Part shown: positions 37,150 through 48,819 of the stretch, piece by piece
Layout: each line of letters starts with the position of its first letter
How positions within the stretch are numbered: the first letter of the stretch is position 1
Source of the DNA: Acanthacorydalis orientalis
Lineage: Eukaryota; Arthropoda; Insecta; Megaloptera; Corydalidae
Length of the DNA stretch: 64,000 nucleotides
Assembly: GCA_034766995.1 (NCBI GenBank)
Contig: CM068318.1
Location: 3,701,001-3,765,000, forward strand
Direction: 5' to 3'
Made by a program: the position numbers and the translations under genes
Notes under the pieces: model-generated
What the model saw: only the letters and a program-made list of their open reading frames with translations
Database searches by the model: none
Told to the model about the DNA's origin: nothing

Positions 37150-37760
37150 TTTGTATATTATTGATAAAGTGGCTCGAGGGGGAAGGTCGGTGTGATAAGC
37201 GAGTAGCAGGCGGAGCCCTCTCGTATTTAAAAAAAAGTGTTTTGATCGTTTCCAAGTTTTTAACAGTTTAATTTATTCGTCGATTTGTTATAACAAATTG
37301 ATTCAATCGCACTCTTTATGAATCTTTAAACGGACACAGCATCAATCATAAAATAAAAATGATTAAAGTAAAACGCGAGTAATTGTTGAAAGCTTTTTCG
37401 ATTCTGGCTTATTTGTTTTTAATTACATAAAACATAATTGATTGTATTTGTATATTCGAAAAGGCTGTTATTTATTTTATTTTATAAGACGTATTAATTA
37501 TTAAAAAAAAAAAACACCGTGCATTTATCACGGCGTTGTGTGTGCGAATGCGGAGCATTAAATAATTTATATTTAATAATATAGAAATTTCCATCGACCG
37601 AATCCGGCGTCCGCAAGCCCGAAACGTAAGCTAATATTTGAACAAAAGTCGTAAAAAAAAAAACGCAAAATGTAAAAATAATTTCGACCGCGTCAGGAAC
37701 CTCCAGCCATAAACATTTATCCGGCTCCGTTAATGCACATAACAATATTTATTTGTGCTT
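37150..37760. other. CpG-richer stretch without a gene
   Basis: Scattered CpGs and CATCGACCGAATCCGGCGTC. The 83-codon minus frame is unrecognised. Possibly conserved non-coding sequence. Confidence 0.25.
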
Positions 37761-38978
37761 AACGACGAGTGGATTTTAATTTTCATTAATTACGTTTGGG
37801 GGGTAATGAATGGATTATAATCAGCGCTGAAAATGTGTACGCGAAAAAAAAACTATTTTTTTTTTACTTTCACCGTAACAGCTTGATTTAATTTAACAAT
37901 GATAACACGTATAAATACATTATTCTCTGTGTGTGTGTTTGTAATGTGTATATAATGGTAGTTTTCGCAACTCGTGTGATGTATTTATAAAGCTTTTGTA
38001 AATAATTGAAGCTACCATTACTGGCGTCGACAAATTATGATTGATAACTTTAATAAATTTCCTGCGGTATAAATCAAGTTAATTGAAGGCGTTCATCATT
38101 TCTTTTCAAATGTACAAATATAACCAATTACGCTTTGTGTAATTAATAGTGAAACAAGTTCGAATCGAAAAAGCTTTATGCAATCGCACACTCGTCCATA
38201 GTTCTTACATTAATTTAAATGTAATATTCATGCTGTGTTTTATTCCAGTTTCAGTGCACTCGTCTATGAATCCCATTAGATATTTTAGCTGAGTGGACTT
38301 CTTTATGCAGTAAAACGTTCCGAATTCCGTTTAACTTGTTTCCTCCTTTACATAGATCTAATATATAGAACAGTATGGAAGTTTTTTTACCATTAGCATG
38401 ATTTCATTTAATACTTTTTTCATTCAAATTTCAAGTAAATACCTTTTTTCTATCACACAACTTGAATTATTTGACCTTTATAGTACTTTTCTTATTAGTA
38501 TTTTCCTGGACTTGAATATATATTCCAGTTTTCTTCTTCATCGAAGATTATTAAGTAAGTCACAATTATATAATCTAAAAAATATTTGTTCAGACTATTA
38601 CATAGTGTCTCTTACCACTTGCCTTACAATATCGAGTGAAATCAGGATACGGATTTCAGGCCTGATTACTAGATACGGACTTGACTATGGCACGTGCTGT
38701 GTGAATTAAATCATAAGGTAAGAGGTTAATGTAATGCATCAAAATGTAACTAGTGATGATTTTCCGCTGGATTTCCCAACGGAATATCCCTTTTCAACGT
38801 CCAGTAATAGTCAATAATCGTACCTAGATTCCACTTAGCCAGATGTCGCGTTTCCATTACAGTCATGTGTTCGTTGATGGGAAAAATATTATATAATCCT
38901 TTTAGAGATGTATAAAAAGATGATGAAGATTTAAAAATTTTTTAAGTTTATATAAAAATTGAATTCGATTTCCTATAC
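37761..38978. other. Gene-free stretch
   Basis: The 103-codon plus frame at 38398-38709 is unrecognised and ends in a stop just before a GTAAG. I cannot support an exon. Confidence 0.45.
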
Positions 38979-39060
38979 CAGGGATGAGAACCTTGTAGAA
39001 TTAGAAAGCCGCATGACAATTCACAGATTCTTCATGAAGCCGCATACTTCTTATAAAATA
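38979..39060 (+). mobile_element. hAT-like terminal fragment
   Basis: CAGGGATGAGAACCTTGTAG followed by repeated GCCGCAT motifs (39008 and 39042) has the form of the 5' end of hAT elements of the Charlie or Buster type (CAGGGGTTCTCAACCT, then GCCGCA repeats). A matching opposite end was not found nearby, so this is a fragment or a coincidence of short motifs. Confidence 0.4.
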
Positions 39061-39362
39061 AAATTTGCCAAATTTATAAAATTGTGTCTATCTAAATATA
39101 AATCAGGACCATTTTAAGATCCTATAAACGAGTGACTGCTTTTTTTAATCAAAACTTTCCAGTGCTTTATCTGATGACAAAGTAAAATGAATTGTTAATC
39201 CATTTATAAAATAACATTGATTCAATTTTGTATATATTTGTTTAATATTCACAGAGGAAAGAAGTAACTAGAAATAAATTAATTGCATGATAGTGCATTA
39301 ACAATATAACTATGGATAAAGATGGCACGCCAAACATATAACAATGAATAAGTTATTAAGGG

Positions 39363-39715
39363 CGGGTAAATTTTCAACATTGTATATTGAAAATAACGAT
39401 TTTTTTTATTTTGTTTAATTAAAATGTACGCCATTCAAAAATATATAATTTAAAAACGTTGAAAATACATAATTGATAAAATAAAAGTATGTAGCCTAAG
39501 GCAGACCGCAGATTTTTCCGCCCCTACCCCATACCATTTGGAATATTTAATATTTGTGTGAGTGTTCCTTTTAAAAATTGTTATATTGACAAATATAATG
39601 GTAAAAAGATATTTAAACGAGGAGCTTATTTAATCTATTGAATATTTAATTTTCTAAACATTTAGTTTTGTAAAGATTTCGGTACATTATTAATTATTAT
39701 TTGAGGATAAAGAGT
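39363..39715. repeat. Unclassified dispersed repeat, copy 2
   Basis: Aligns with copy 1 along its length in the same orientation, including TATAATGGTAAAAAGATATT and CGGTACATTATTAATTATTA. Its end abuts the family B transposon, so one element may have inserted beside or into the other. Confidence 0.75.
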
Positions 39716-39744
39716 AAGGCGGTTTCGTTTCTAATACAAGGTTT

Positions 39745-41045
39745 TCCAATAAGGACGCACTTTTTCATTTGATACAAAACACAGAACTTGCGCTGAAATT
39801 TCAAGTGTCTTTATTGTAAATAATAGTTGCGAGTATGTCATTTATAAATGAAAATTAAAATCATGTAAGTGACCACCGCGTGCTTTCTTACAAGTAACCA
39901 TTCTCTGTTAAAATTTTTAATGACATCCCTATACAAATGGGGCTCTATCTTATCAGTCACTCTTCAGATTTCATCCTCTCTTAGGTCAGAAATTATTGTA
40001 AGATTATTGGCGTACACATCTTGTTTAAAGTGGTCCCAAAGAAAATATTCCAACGGTGTTAAATCGCAGGAACTCGGTAGCCAATTAGTGTCTCCATATC
40101 TAGGAATAACGCGACCAGAAAATCTCGTCTTTAATGAATTAATTGTTTCATCAGCTGTGTGGTTTGTTGCACTTGATGGAACAACATGTCCTCCAGTCGA
40201 TATCATCCAATTCTGTCCACAAAAAATTGGTTATCATGTTTCTGTATCTTTCTCCATTCACAGTAATCGCTTTACCAGCCTGATTCTCAAAAAAGTGAGG
40301 ACCAATATCTCCACCGGTCCACAGTGCACACCAAACATTTATTCTTTCTGTATACAGTGACTTCTCGTAGATCACTCTCGGATTTTCTTCAGTCCAGGTT
40401 CGGTAGTTTTGCTTGTTAATGTAACGAGAAAATTCGAAGTGAGCCTCATCGCTAAAAGATGACTTTCAGAAAAACCGTGTTGTTGTTCCAGTATCCAATT
40501 AGGAAATCTCCGACGCAGCGAAAGGTCTACTGGCTTCAATTCTTGTGTTAATTGAACCCTATAAGCCTTCAGCAATAAATCTTCATGAAAAATGTGCCAT
40601 TTGGTTGTCTATGAAAAGTCCAACTGCTCTGAACGTCATGGAATTAACATTCCTCCTCTCACGATACACTTTCATGAACCAATACAATGTATTTTTTTCA
40701 GTACGAACTCTTCGAGACTTGTTGGTGTTCATTTATCTTTAACCGATACGGTCTCTGCAAATTTACTCACTAATCGAAGAATTATTGATTCAGATGGACG
40801 ATTATGCTGAGAATAAATATCGATTGATTTATGAAATGTATTTTTATAGAACGACCATTTTTATAATACAATTACACAATTTATTATTTCAATGAATTGA
40901 TTTTTTTTTGTACATGAAGTCATGACTAAAAATGGCGATGTCAAAATTTACATTACAAAATTACAAAAATGCATATGTTATTTTGGTATCTGTAAAATAC
41001 AACCTCTAAAAAATTGTTCCCCTATTGTAAAACCCCTTACAAACC
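39745..41045 (-). mobile_element. Degenerate mariner/Tc-like transposon, family B
   Basis: The 3' end begins near 39748 with GGTTTTCCAATAA, matching GGTTGTCCAATAA at the corresponding end of the deleted relative at about 22867. Both then share a T-rich tract and a 3' UTR of about 60 bases up to the stop. The 5' side matches the relative up to about 41040 (AACCTCT, then CCCCTATTGTAAA-like sequence), after which I cannot see a mirrored terminal repeat, so the 5' end is lost or too diverged. It lies directly beside the unclassified repeat at 39363-39715. Confidence 0.75.
39842..40923 (-). pseudogene. Broken mariner/Tc-like transposase, nearly full length (family B)
   Basis: Minus-strand pieces in successive frames align to one transposase of about 345 to 360 residues: a degraded N-terminal helix-turn-helix from the ATG at 40923, a middle LLKAYRVQLTQELKPVD followed by RRRFPNWILEQQ, then FGVHC-type and NGERYRNMITNFLW segments, and a C-terminal SCDLTPLEYFLWDHFKQDVY ending near RGGHLHDF-like residues and a TAA at 39842. 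These are hallmarks of the IS630-Tc1-mariner superfamily DDE transposases widespread in insects. The last catalytic Asp (in SCDLTP) is kept. The second, normally in a QQDGA-type motif, is lost (VVPSSATNHTA). At least three frameshifts and several stops make it non-functional. The 163-codon plus-strand frame at 39869-40360 is only its antisense. An internally deleted relative lies at 22865-23290. Confidence 0.88.
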
Positions 41046-41129
41046 ATTACATAAAAATTCACGATTATATGGTTGGGATTTTGATTACTAAAAAAATGTT
41101 ATCGTTTCATATCTCAACTCAGATATAAT

Positions 41130-41623
41130 TTTATTAAACAAATTATCCACTTTTATATTTTATTAACGTTTAAGTGCATTTAATGAAATTCATTAATAAG
41201 AATACATCATGCTTATCTTCTAGAGATAAAGTAATAAATTATTAATCAATTTCCAATTTACATTAAATACTAATTTTAATTACTGTGTACGTAGCCATAT
41301 TGTATTTCATAATTAGTTGGTGTGAGCGAACTCGTAATTTAATGTACTCGATAGGTTTCAGTAATGTTTTGAGGTTGCACCGTATTAAATTTAAATCCTC
41401 ACTGCACAATATACATCGACTGATTCGTTGTTCAAATGAAATCGTCTCCCAGATTGAACGCCATTCGAACGAAATGAAATTTCCCTTCGCAAAAATTCAA
41501 ACCGCAACCTTGTTGCTATGAATATCCTTCGTCATGATTTTTATATAAAACATTTTATGTCCATTTTGTATATGATGTCTTCAAATTCCATCCATGTTTA
41601 CACCATATGTATGTATGTATCTA

Positions 41624-41627
<4 letters not shown>
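41130..41627. other. Moderately CpG-richer stretch, no gene recognised
   Basis: A 78-codon plus frame (41285-41521) resembles nothing I know. The sequence from 41320 to 41520 has more CpG than its flanks. Confidence 0.25.

Positions 41628-41678
<51 letters not shown>
41628..41678. repeat. (AT)n microsatellite
   Basis: About 25 units after a short ATGT run. Confidence 0.95.
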
Positions 41679-41680
<2 letters not shown>

Positions 41681-41840
41681 CGCCAAGAGAATGTTTTATA
41701 AAATATCTTAGATACATAAATTCTGCTTTAGTTGCGGGTTATTTTAAAATTGAATAATACAGTTCCATGCATTGTACTATAAAATCGAAATATGTATTTT
41801 TATTCTTGAATTGTTTGATATTTCTTTATTATAACGAATA

Positions 41841-41846
<6 letters not shown>

Positions 41847-41918
<72 letters not shown>
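41847..41918. repeat. (AT)n microsatellite with one ACAT break
   Basis: About 35 units in two blocks, less than 200 bases from the previous tract. Confidence 0.95.
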
Positions 41919-41920
<2 letters not shown>

Positions 41921-42464
41921 CTAAGAATATTATCATAATGAATATTTGAAAAAAATAGATAAAACAGTACATCATATCCTTGATTTAATGAACTAACTAG
42001 TAAGAGAGTGGATCTGATGTTAAAATTCTTTTAAATTCCAATTTTCCTAAGAGAATATCTTTATCAAACAAAAAAAATCATTAAATAACAAATAATATAT
42101 TTTAAAACTCAAAAAAATCTATACCTACACAAAAAAAAAGTTTCTTCTCTGTCATCTATTGATATCCAGAGTTATTCTTCTCTTCCTCTACCCAGGTATC
42201 TAGAGTTACTTTTCTTTCAAGATATTTTAATTCGAATAAATTTATGAGCCACAAATTTTCATAATTTTTCTACATAGTCTCTGTATTAAATGCACAAATT
42301 AATTCGATACCTTTTTGTATAGAAAACGAATGTTTACAGAAAAAATAGAATACATTTCTATCTTAAAAATATCTCATATTATTTTATATAAAACTACTTT
42401 ATCTGTTGAGTAACTGACGAATCCCTTATCGAAAAATAAATGGCTTCTTCGATTCGATGAATTT

Positions 42465-42800
42465 TTAAAGTATTTTCAACCCTCTGCCATCGTTTTAGCA
42501 TTTTTTATAGGTTTTATGCGGCACAACAACTTCCCAAAAAGCTGAACAAATCATTCTTGCGACTTCGGAAGCATTTTTTTTGAAATAGAATTCGAAAAGT
42601 ATTTAATACTTAATATGCAACTTTTTAGACGTTATAGTTTTCACCACTGTTTTGTGAGGATATTCCAATTTCTTATCCAAGAAATATATTGTTTTTAAAT
42701 GTTAAATTTGGCACTTCAGGATCCTAAAACGACAAGAGAATATTTTAATTTAGAACGAAGAGTTATGATTGATTCAATTTAAAAGCACAGAATTAATTAA
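42465..42800 (-). mobile_element. Family C mariner-like remnant
   Basis: This is a minus-strand copy of the element at 58555-58890. It keeps the terminal AATTAATTCTGTGCTTTTAA, the uninterrupted TA site used by the MITE in the 17-kb copy, and the degraded N-terminal transposase codons (the reverse complement ends in a GCTAAAACGATGGCAGAGGG-like stretch matching 58850). Both elements have lost the catalytic region. Confidence 0.7.
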
Positions 42801-42884
42801 TATATTTAATATTTTGTTAATTCTCAGTAAACATGAGTATTTTTCTAAACTACGATAGTATATATGTGATATGTTTTAAAGTTT

Positions 42885-42990
42885 CATCCTAAAAAGTTTC
42901 ATCAATCCTAAATCGATTAGAAAATGTTAATTTAAAACAGAGTTGCCATTTATTCAATTGTAAGTCGCCGAATTAATTTTTGCACTTAAT
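42885..42990 (-). mobile_element. Family C terminal fragment
   Basis: About 100 bases match the end of the neighbouring copy (ATTAATTCGGCGACTTACAA, then CAACTCTGTTTTAAATTAAC on the minus strand). It lies about 90 bases from that copy in the same orientation, indicating two insertions or a local duplication. Confidence 0.6.
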
Positions 42991-43140
42991 AATTGCTTGT
43001 CTAATAAAATCTTTCCTTATTAAAACTGATATTTAACAATATATTTACAGAAAATTTATTATTCTTTGAGTGTTATACAATTATATGTATAGCAAATTAC
43101 ATATATAGTAAACTAAAAAAACTAATCTATTTTTTTTCAG

Positions 43141-43360
43141 ATATCGGCGAGGACTTTCCTATAACCAAGTGATAACTAATCAAAACAGCACAATATACAC
43201 AGTAATTGACGCTCCAAAATCATGTGTAATAAATTAATATAAACAATATATTAATCAGTATTCCTACACAAACATTAGACCAGTGTTTATTTGTATATAA
43301 AAGTGAACCATGTTGTGCTAAAGAAAATGAACGAGGTTCCTGTCTATTCTTAGCTACAAA
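43141..43360 (+). other. 5' UTR part of a spliced exon
   Basis: A pyrimidine run ending in TTTTTTTCAG (to 43140) is a strong splice acceptor. The 220 bases after it contain stops in all frames and two short upstream ORFs (ATG TTG TGC TAA, and an eight-codon frame beginning ATG AAC GAG), then lead into the main ATG at 43361. This is the layout of a non-coding leader joined to the start codon in one exon, so at least one further 5' exon should lie upstream, possibly many kilobases away. The upstream ORFs could dampen translation (inference). Confidence 0.5.
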
Positions 43361-43421
43361 ATGGATGGAATGGTGGTCATTGTCTCTTATATCATATCGA
43401 TGTTCATCATGTGGATGACAG
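43361..43421 (+). CDS. First coding exon, signal peptide of a secreted or surface protein
   Basis: The ATG sits in a good insect initiation context (ACAAAATGG). Twenty codons follow: a short start (Met-Asp-Gly-Met), then a hydrophobic run rich in Val, Ile, Met, Phe and Trp, ending Trp-Met-Thr. The exon ends ACAG followed by the consensus donor GTAAGT at 43422, leaving one base of the next codon, so the junction is phase 1. A hydrophobic leader in its own exon with a phase-1 junction is the usual architecture of immunoglobulin-superfamily and other secreted proteins in insects (family knowledge). The mature protein is not in the window as far as I can see, so no gene name is offered. It is the best-supported host exon here because acceptor, start context, hydrophobic leader and donor agree. 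A single-pass membrane anchor or chance are the alternatives. Confidence 0.5.
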
Positions 43422-44030
43422 GTAAGTCTCTATACATTTTTTTTAATATTCCGTTTACTGATTCCTCGCCGAAAATTTAATATGAATTAGGTATTTTTTC
43501 AAAGAAGTACCCTCTTTCGAATTTAAATTCTGTTATATTTTTTATTATTATTTCTCTTCATGGCGGTTAGTAATGAAAAACATGCAAATTTATTGAATAC
43601 AACACTTTGATATGTGATAAAATATACTGTAATTAATATACTCTATTATTAAGTACACTTATAGCCTATTATTAAAATGCCAGTCGATACAATTTAATAA
43701 GCGACAATAGAATCGTGTCATTAATTAAAAAAATAAATTAATGCGACGTCGAATAATATGACTTTGATATGGAAACACCTTGACAGTTTTAATCACCTTA
43801 AGTATAAAATAATGTCATAATCCCATTGTGAAAAAAATATATATAATAGTAATACAATTATAATTTACAAGCGAGTAACACTATATATATATATATATTC
43901 ACCTGTTCTCATCAAAATCCTCAGAAGGTTGTTTCGAAATTTCGGTATTTTCATAAATGTGATTAATTAATTTGTATTGAAGAAACTTTGTTCATTAGAT
44001 TAATTGTGTTTTATTTGATATTCGCTATTT

Positions 44031-44032
<2 letters not shown>

Positions 44033-44126
<94 letters not shown>
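44033..44126. repeat. (AT)n microsatellite, two blocks
   Basis: Blocks of about 28 and 13 units are split by TTTATTTA. It lies in the intron after the 43.4-kb exon. Confidence 0.95.
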
Positions 44127-44678
44127 AACTGAAATTAGGTCTACGTATGAACTTTTATGCATGAACATATATTTTTACTAATATTTTCTGTGTTGTCAGG
44201 TGAAAATTTCATGAGCTTTTTTTATACTGTTTTTATATTTCATAGTTATCAGACGCGTTTCGGCTTGTATGTTTAATAAAAACTTGTAGTTTATGTAAAT
44301 TTTCTTCATTAATTCGTGTATGTTTTTTTATACAGAAAATAGACGAGCTCGTCTATATTAAATTTCATCAAATCATAATCGTATTTTTTTAAAAAAAATC
44401 GTATTTTAAATTGCCTTTTCAGTGCTAATAACCGTTTATAATACAAACTGAAATGTTTTAATTATTATATCTCTGGTCTGAAATATTCCTTGTCCAAAAT
44501 ATATTTCAATGACTCATATTAAAGAATTCTTTCAGTAAAATGTTAATAATTTTTCTTAAATAAAACTCCATTAGAACAACAATCACTTTTTAGCCCACAT
44601 AAATATATTCGTAACTATTCGTTTTATCTAAATAACGATAAACGTACCATTTTATTTCTGTGAAACTTACAGATTATC

Positions 44679-44685
44679 TTCTCTT

Positions 44686-44718
<33 letters not shown>

Positions 44719-44730
44719 CACATACATACA
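44679..44730. repeat. (CT)n(AT)n(CATA)n compound microsatellite
   Basis: Short CT, AT and CATA runs in series. Confidence 0.9.
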
Positions 44731-45446
44731 TTAAGGTAAATAAATAAGGCGATTATATGTTAAAGCGGCGTTAAAAAACAGAAACTAATGTAACTGACAT
44801 TCGTGAAAAAAGCTTCTTATAAATCTGAGCTTTTAAAAAGACTACATGTTCTTTGGTGCTCGCGTAATACGGCAAGGAAAATGTGTATAAAATATTGAGA
44901 TCTTCTTTTCGCATATTATATAAACTGTTTATATTTTAAACGAGATTAAATTATTAAATTAGTTTTTCTTTGATAACGGAGCGTTTTTAAACATTGAAAA
45001 CGGTTTGAATATGAATAATTTTCAAGAAAGCGAATATGAATAATATTGAGTTGAATAATTGTGAATGTTTAATGTTTAATATTTTTTGAATGAAACCTTT
45101 TTAATAATGTACCTTTTTAAGATTAAATAGTTTTAGGTTAGAAATGTATGTCAAGAATTTGCATTCATACTCAATTTATGTTTTACCTGAAAGTATTGAT
45201 ATTAACAATCATGGTGTTAAGACTTACAAGATCATAATTTTCACAAAAAATTCGGACACTCTGCTAAAATTCAAATTCATAAATGGATTTCTTTTTCAAC
45301 TAACTAGCCACATAATTTTTTCGGTTAATAATTTTCGATATTTAATTCTTGAACGTTTTTTTTTTGGTTTTATATATAATTCGATTACGATGCAATCATT
45401 TTCAACAAGTTAAAGTACATGAAAACCTTTAAATATCCTTCTATAT

Positions 45447-46073
45447 CAGTCGTGGACAACCTATTTTAATGGAAGATCAGATCGTACTTGTCTGATATAG
45501 ATGAGGGACATAATTTTTATAGAAAAAAATAAAAGAACATAAAAATTATATAAAATAAAATTCTTTATTTCGATTTTTATTATTTCAATATTCATTTTTA
45601 TCATTAAGGTATCATAATTAGTATCATACTCATTATATTATCTACTACTACATATAATTATGTAACCGTTAGCAAAACTAAAAAAAATACAATTGCAGAC
45701 AAAAATTTTTAGTGCAATATTTTTCACTGCTAATTTTTTAATAACAAATTGATACCCGGTGTGATTTTAGTGGTGGCGGTGAGCAAGGTGTGCTTTAATT
45801 ATTTTATTGATTATCTAGTATCTATTTTTGATTTTAAAAAAATTTTCCACCTATATGTACTTTCGAATAATCATATTACTTTTTTTCCATTATCAATCAA
45901 GTTCAGAAATTCTTGATGATCTAAATTTCTATAAAATTCATTATTGATTATACATGAATATTTTAATAAAAATGAATAAACACATGTTATAGAAGGTTGT
46001 TTCACAATACATATTCTAAAATGTTCGTGGGCCGGATTAAGGGTTTTTGAGGGCTGGAAGTTTTCCATCCTTG
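45447..46073. mobile_element. hAT-type non-autonomous element
   Basis: The left end CAGTCGTGGACAACCT and the reverse complement of the right end CAAGGATGGAAAACTT match at about 10 of 16 positions, in the CAGnGGTGGnnAAC style of hAT transposons. The interior near the right end (GGGCCGGATTAAGGG) matches the GGCCGGATGCGGCC-like subterminal motif of many hAT elements. The flanks TTCTATAT (45439-45446) and CTCTATAC (46074-46081) agree at 6 of 8 positions, consistent with an aged 8-bp target duplication. No transposase frame is inside. Confidence 0.6.
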
Positions 46074-46081
46074 CTCTATAC

Positions 46082-47149
46082 CGAAATTCTTCGACAATGA
46101 TTGAAATGCAGTTAAACAACAACAGATTTTTCAATACCTTATCTTTCTAAATATGATGGTGTTACTATTTAAATGCTTATAAGCAAAGATTAAAAAATCG
46201 AGTTATAAATTAAACATTTTTAACCAGGTTTTTTTTGTTTTTATGAGACCAAAATTGTCAATTTTTTTCAAATCATATAAACTTTTTCTGTTAGAAAATG
46301 TTAAATAATTAGTTGTTTATTCACATCTGAATAAAAATCCTATCATCTTCGATGTCTTCAGTTACTGAAAATAATTTAAAGATTTTTCTATTCCCTAACA
46401 CTTTGAAAATGATGACATTTCCATCTAAATGTGCATAGGAAAAAAATTTAAAGAAAACGAACTATCGTTGAATATTTTTAGATATAAGAATCTTGAGTGA
46501 TTTATGGTGGAGTGAACACTCGTTTATGAATATTGGTTACTGTTCTAAAAATCTGTAATAATGAAAAGAATATTTTTCAATTAAAAATTATTTTTAGAAT
46601 TAATAACAAAATTATTTTAATAACTGGAATGAAAACTTTTATATCATCATTCAGTATAAACTTTTTATAGTCAAAAAGAATAAAGTATATAATAGATATC
46701 GTTGGTATGGACCTTAAAAATATTATTAATTCTTGACTAGGTACAAGGGTGCAAAATAAATTAGTATCTAAATTAATTTTATTCATATAAATATTTTTTC
46801 AAATCGAAATTAGAGTAATGTATAAAACGTGTACTTGCAGTTTATAAAAATATAAAAGCAAATCCAGTACTGTTTTTTTATGTTATATGAAAATGTAATT
46901 AAATTTTCATTTTGAATACAGACGTTTGTTATGGAATTGCATTGATAGTGAGTTTTTTTTTTAAAAAAAAGAAATGTTTTAATATTATTTCATTCGAATC
47001 GTCGTCACTGTTTGACACGTCGCTTGTAATTAATGTAATGTTCAAGTAACGCGTACATGTAAATACATTAGCAGGTAATCGGAAGCGCAAAAAAGAAATA
47101 AAAACATCACATAAACGTATGAAATAAAAACTGTAAGGAAGACAACGCA
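46082..47149. other. AT-rich DNA without a gene
   Basis: Nothing recognised beyond short frames. Confidence 0.55.
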
Positions 47150-47540
47150 CACGTCTGTCTGTTGCACGTGACCTCATATATGGAAATATAATAAATATTT
47201 GTAGCTACATTCAGTACACTTATTTTCACAAACAGGTATACGGATGAAAAAGAGAGAGGACGTGAACATATCTGGTAGCAAGGTGTGTGTGTATATGCGT
47301 TGTACGTAGCCCTTCATCATGTTCCAGACATAAAAAGCTGTGGTCGTGACTGCCGGCACATATTTTTTTCACGCGTTTGCGATCCTCTGCAAGAGATAGC
47401 ACGGCCATACTCTTCATGGCTTTCTGGTTTCCACAGTGAAATGTACGATATTCTCTGTATTCTGACAAGATGAAATCTTTGAACGCGACTTGAATTCGGA
47501 TCGACTTCAGCTCTCTCATTTCACATTTTGTCGCAACGTT
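47150..47540. other. CpG-richer block open on both strands
   Basis: A 97-codon minus frame (47226-47519) and a 62-codon plus frame (47285-47473) overlap. Neither is recognisable. Possible exon or conserved element. Confidence 0.25.
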
Positions 47541-48133
47541 ATTAAAATATTTATTTTTTTACTGCGACATTTTAGAGTTGTTCAAATTAAAATTTTAATT
47601 TTGTCTCGGTTATTGTTGACAGTGAAGCATGTACGGTTTTCATTAACTGATTAGAAAACATGGACGTTAATTATACCCCGCGTGCTGAATTTTATCATGT
47701 TTAGTGAAGGAAATTTTAATTAATGGTTTTCTCACAGAACAACAATTATATTTTAAGTCTAGTACATTGTAAACACGCCACTTCAAATCATAATTGAATA
47801 AAAAAAATAGAAAAATTATTTTTTATTATTTTAGGTTATTTTCAACATTTTTAAAAAAGACTAATAGTATAGTCAAGTTTTTCAATGATTAAAATCCGTA
47901 TTTTTTCTGAAATCCTTCTCATTTTTAACATCAAATCATCATGACCTGTATTCGGACTATAATTTTCGGTCCTGTGATTAAATTCACTTTCAGAAATCAA
48001 AACTCATCTCACAGATCAGATTTTTTCCATAAAAATTATTGAGCACATTCCTTATCGTTTGTGCGCACTGTGAGGACCATTCTGTTATCTTCAACGCACT
48101 AAACCTCAGGCAAATCTGATTTTTCTGTCGCTT

Positions 48134-48262
48134 AGTGCTCTGAAAAGTCAATCGTTCCTCTTGAAATACAAATAAACGACAATAAAAATGATTAATAGTC
48201 AATTAATGGACATTTTTGGTAAAAAATGTTCATGTATTGAATCAAGTCTAATTTTCATTTAT
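48134..48262 (+). repeat. Family D copy
   Basis: Shares TAGTGCTCTGAAAAGTCAAT at the start and ATTAATAGTCAATTAATGGA with CATTTTTGGT in the tail. The core motif is eroded. Confidence 0.5.
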
Positions 48263-48409
48263 GAAAATAACTTGTATTTTTAAATTAAAATACAAAAAAG
48301 TTTCTTCATCAAATCATTACACATACATTATTCAACTTTTTAGAAACATATAAATATATATTCAACTTTCTCTAGTTACAAGCAAACATTGTGTTAAAAT
48401 ATTAGGTGT

Positions 48410-48485
48410 AAAATTAATTATATGCCTTTAAATTGAATAACTCATAACTATGTTTTAAATTAGAATATTTTCTCGGAATTAATTT
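48410..48485 (+). mobile_element. Family C terminal fragment
   Basis: Only the terminal part is recognisable: AATTAATTATATGCCTTTAA followed by a TTGAATAACTCATAACTATG-like stretch and GAATATTTTC, matching the start of the 58.5-kb copy. Downstream sequence has diverged. Confidence 0.55.
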
Positions 48486-48764
48486 CTTAAATTAAATTTA
48501 ACCACTGTGTCAGAAGTGTATTGTGATTAATAACTGTATTTAAGGCCTAGATCGATTTTCACACAAATATACAACTGTTACATTATCTATAATATGTCAT
48601 TACACGAAAAGAAAACAAACACTTTATTATTTTATTTACAAATTCTCTGAATCCTTGAACTTTCTATCATAACTATAAGTCAGCTATATGTGTATATGTA
48701 TCTATATGTTTATGTAAATATATTATTCACATTAATCATTGTTTCAATTTATTATGTTGCTTTG

Positions 48765-48766
<2 letters not shown>

Positions 48767-48817
<51 letters not shown>
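48767..48817. repeat. (AT)n microsatellite
   Basis: About 25 units. Confidence 0.95.

Positions 48818-48819
<2 letters not shown>

Larger units (their letters stand above)
43422..45446 (+). other. Presumed first part of a long intron
   Basis: It starts with the donor GTAAGT of the signal-peptide exon. No acceptor plus open coding segment that continues the protein was recognised before the hAT-type element. The 89-codon frame at 45144 has an ATG but random composition. Confidence 0.4.

Noticed and set aside
39869..40360. Longest open frame of the window, 163 codons on the plus strand
   Set aside because: It is the antisense of the degraded family B transposase; the minus-strand pieces carry the recognisable motifs.
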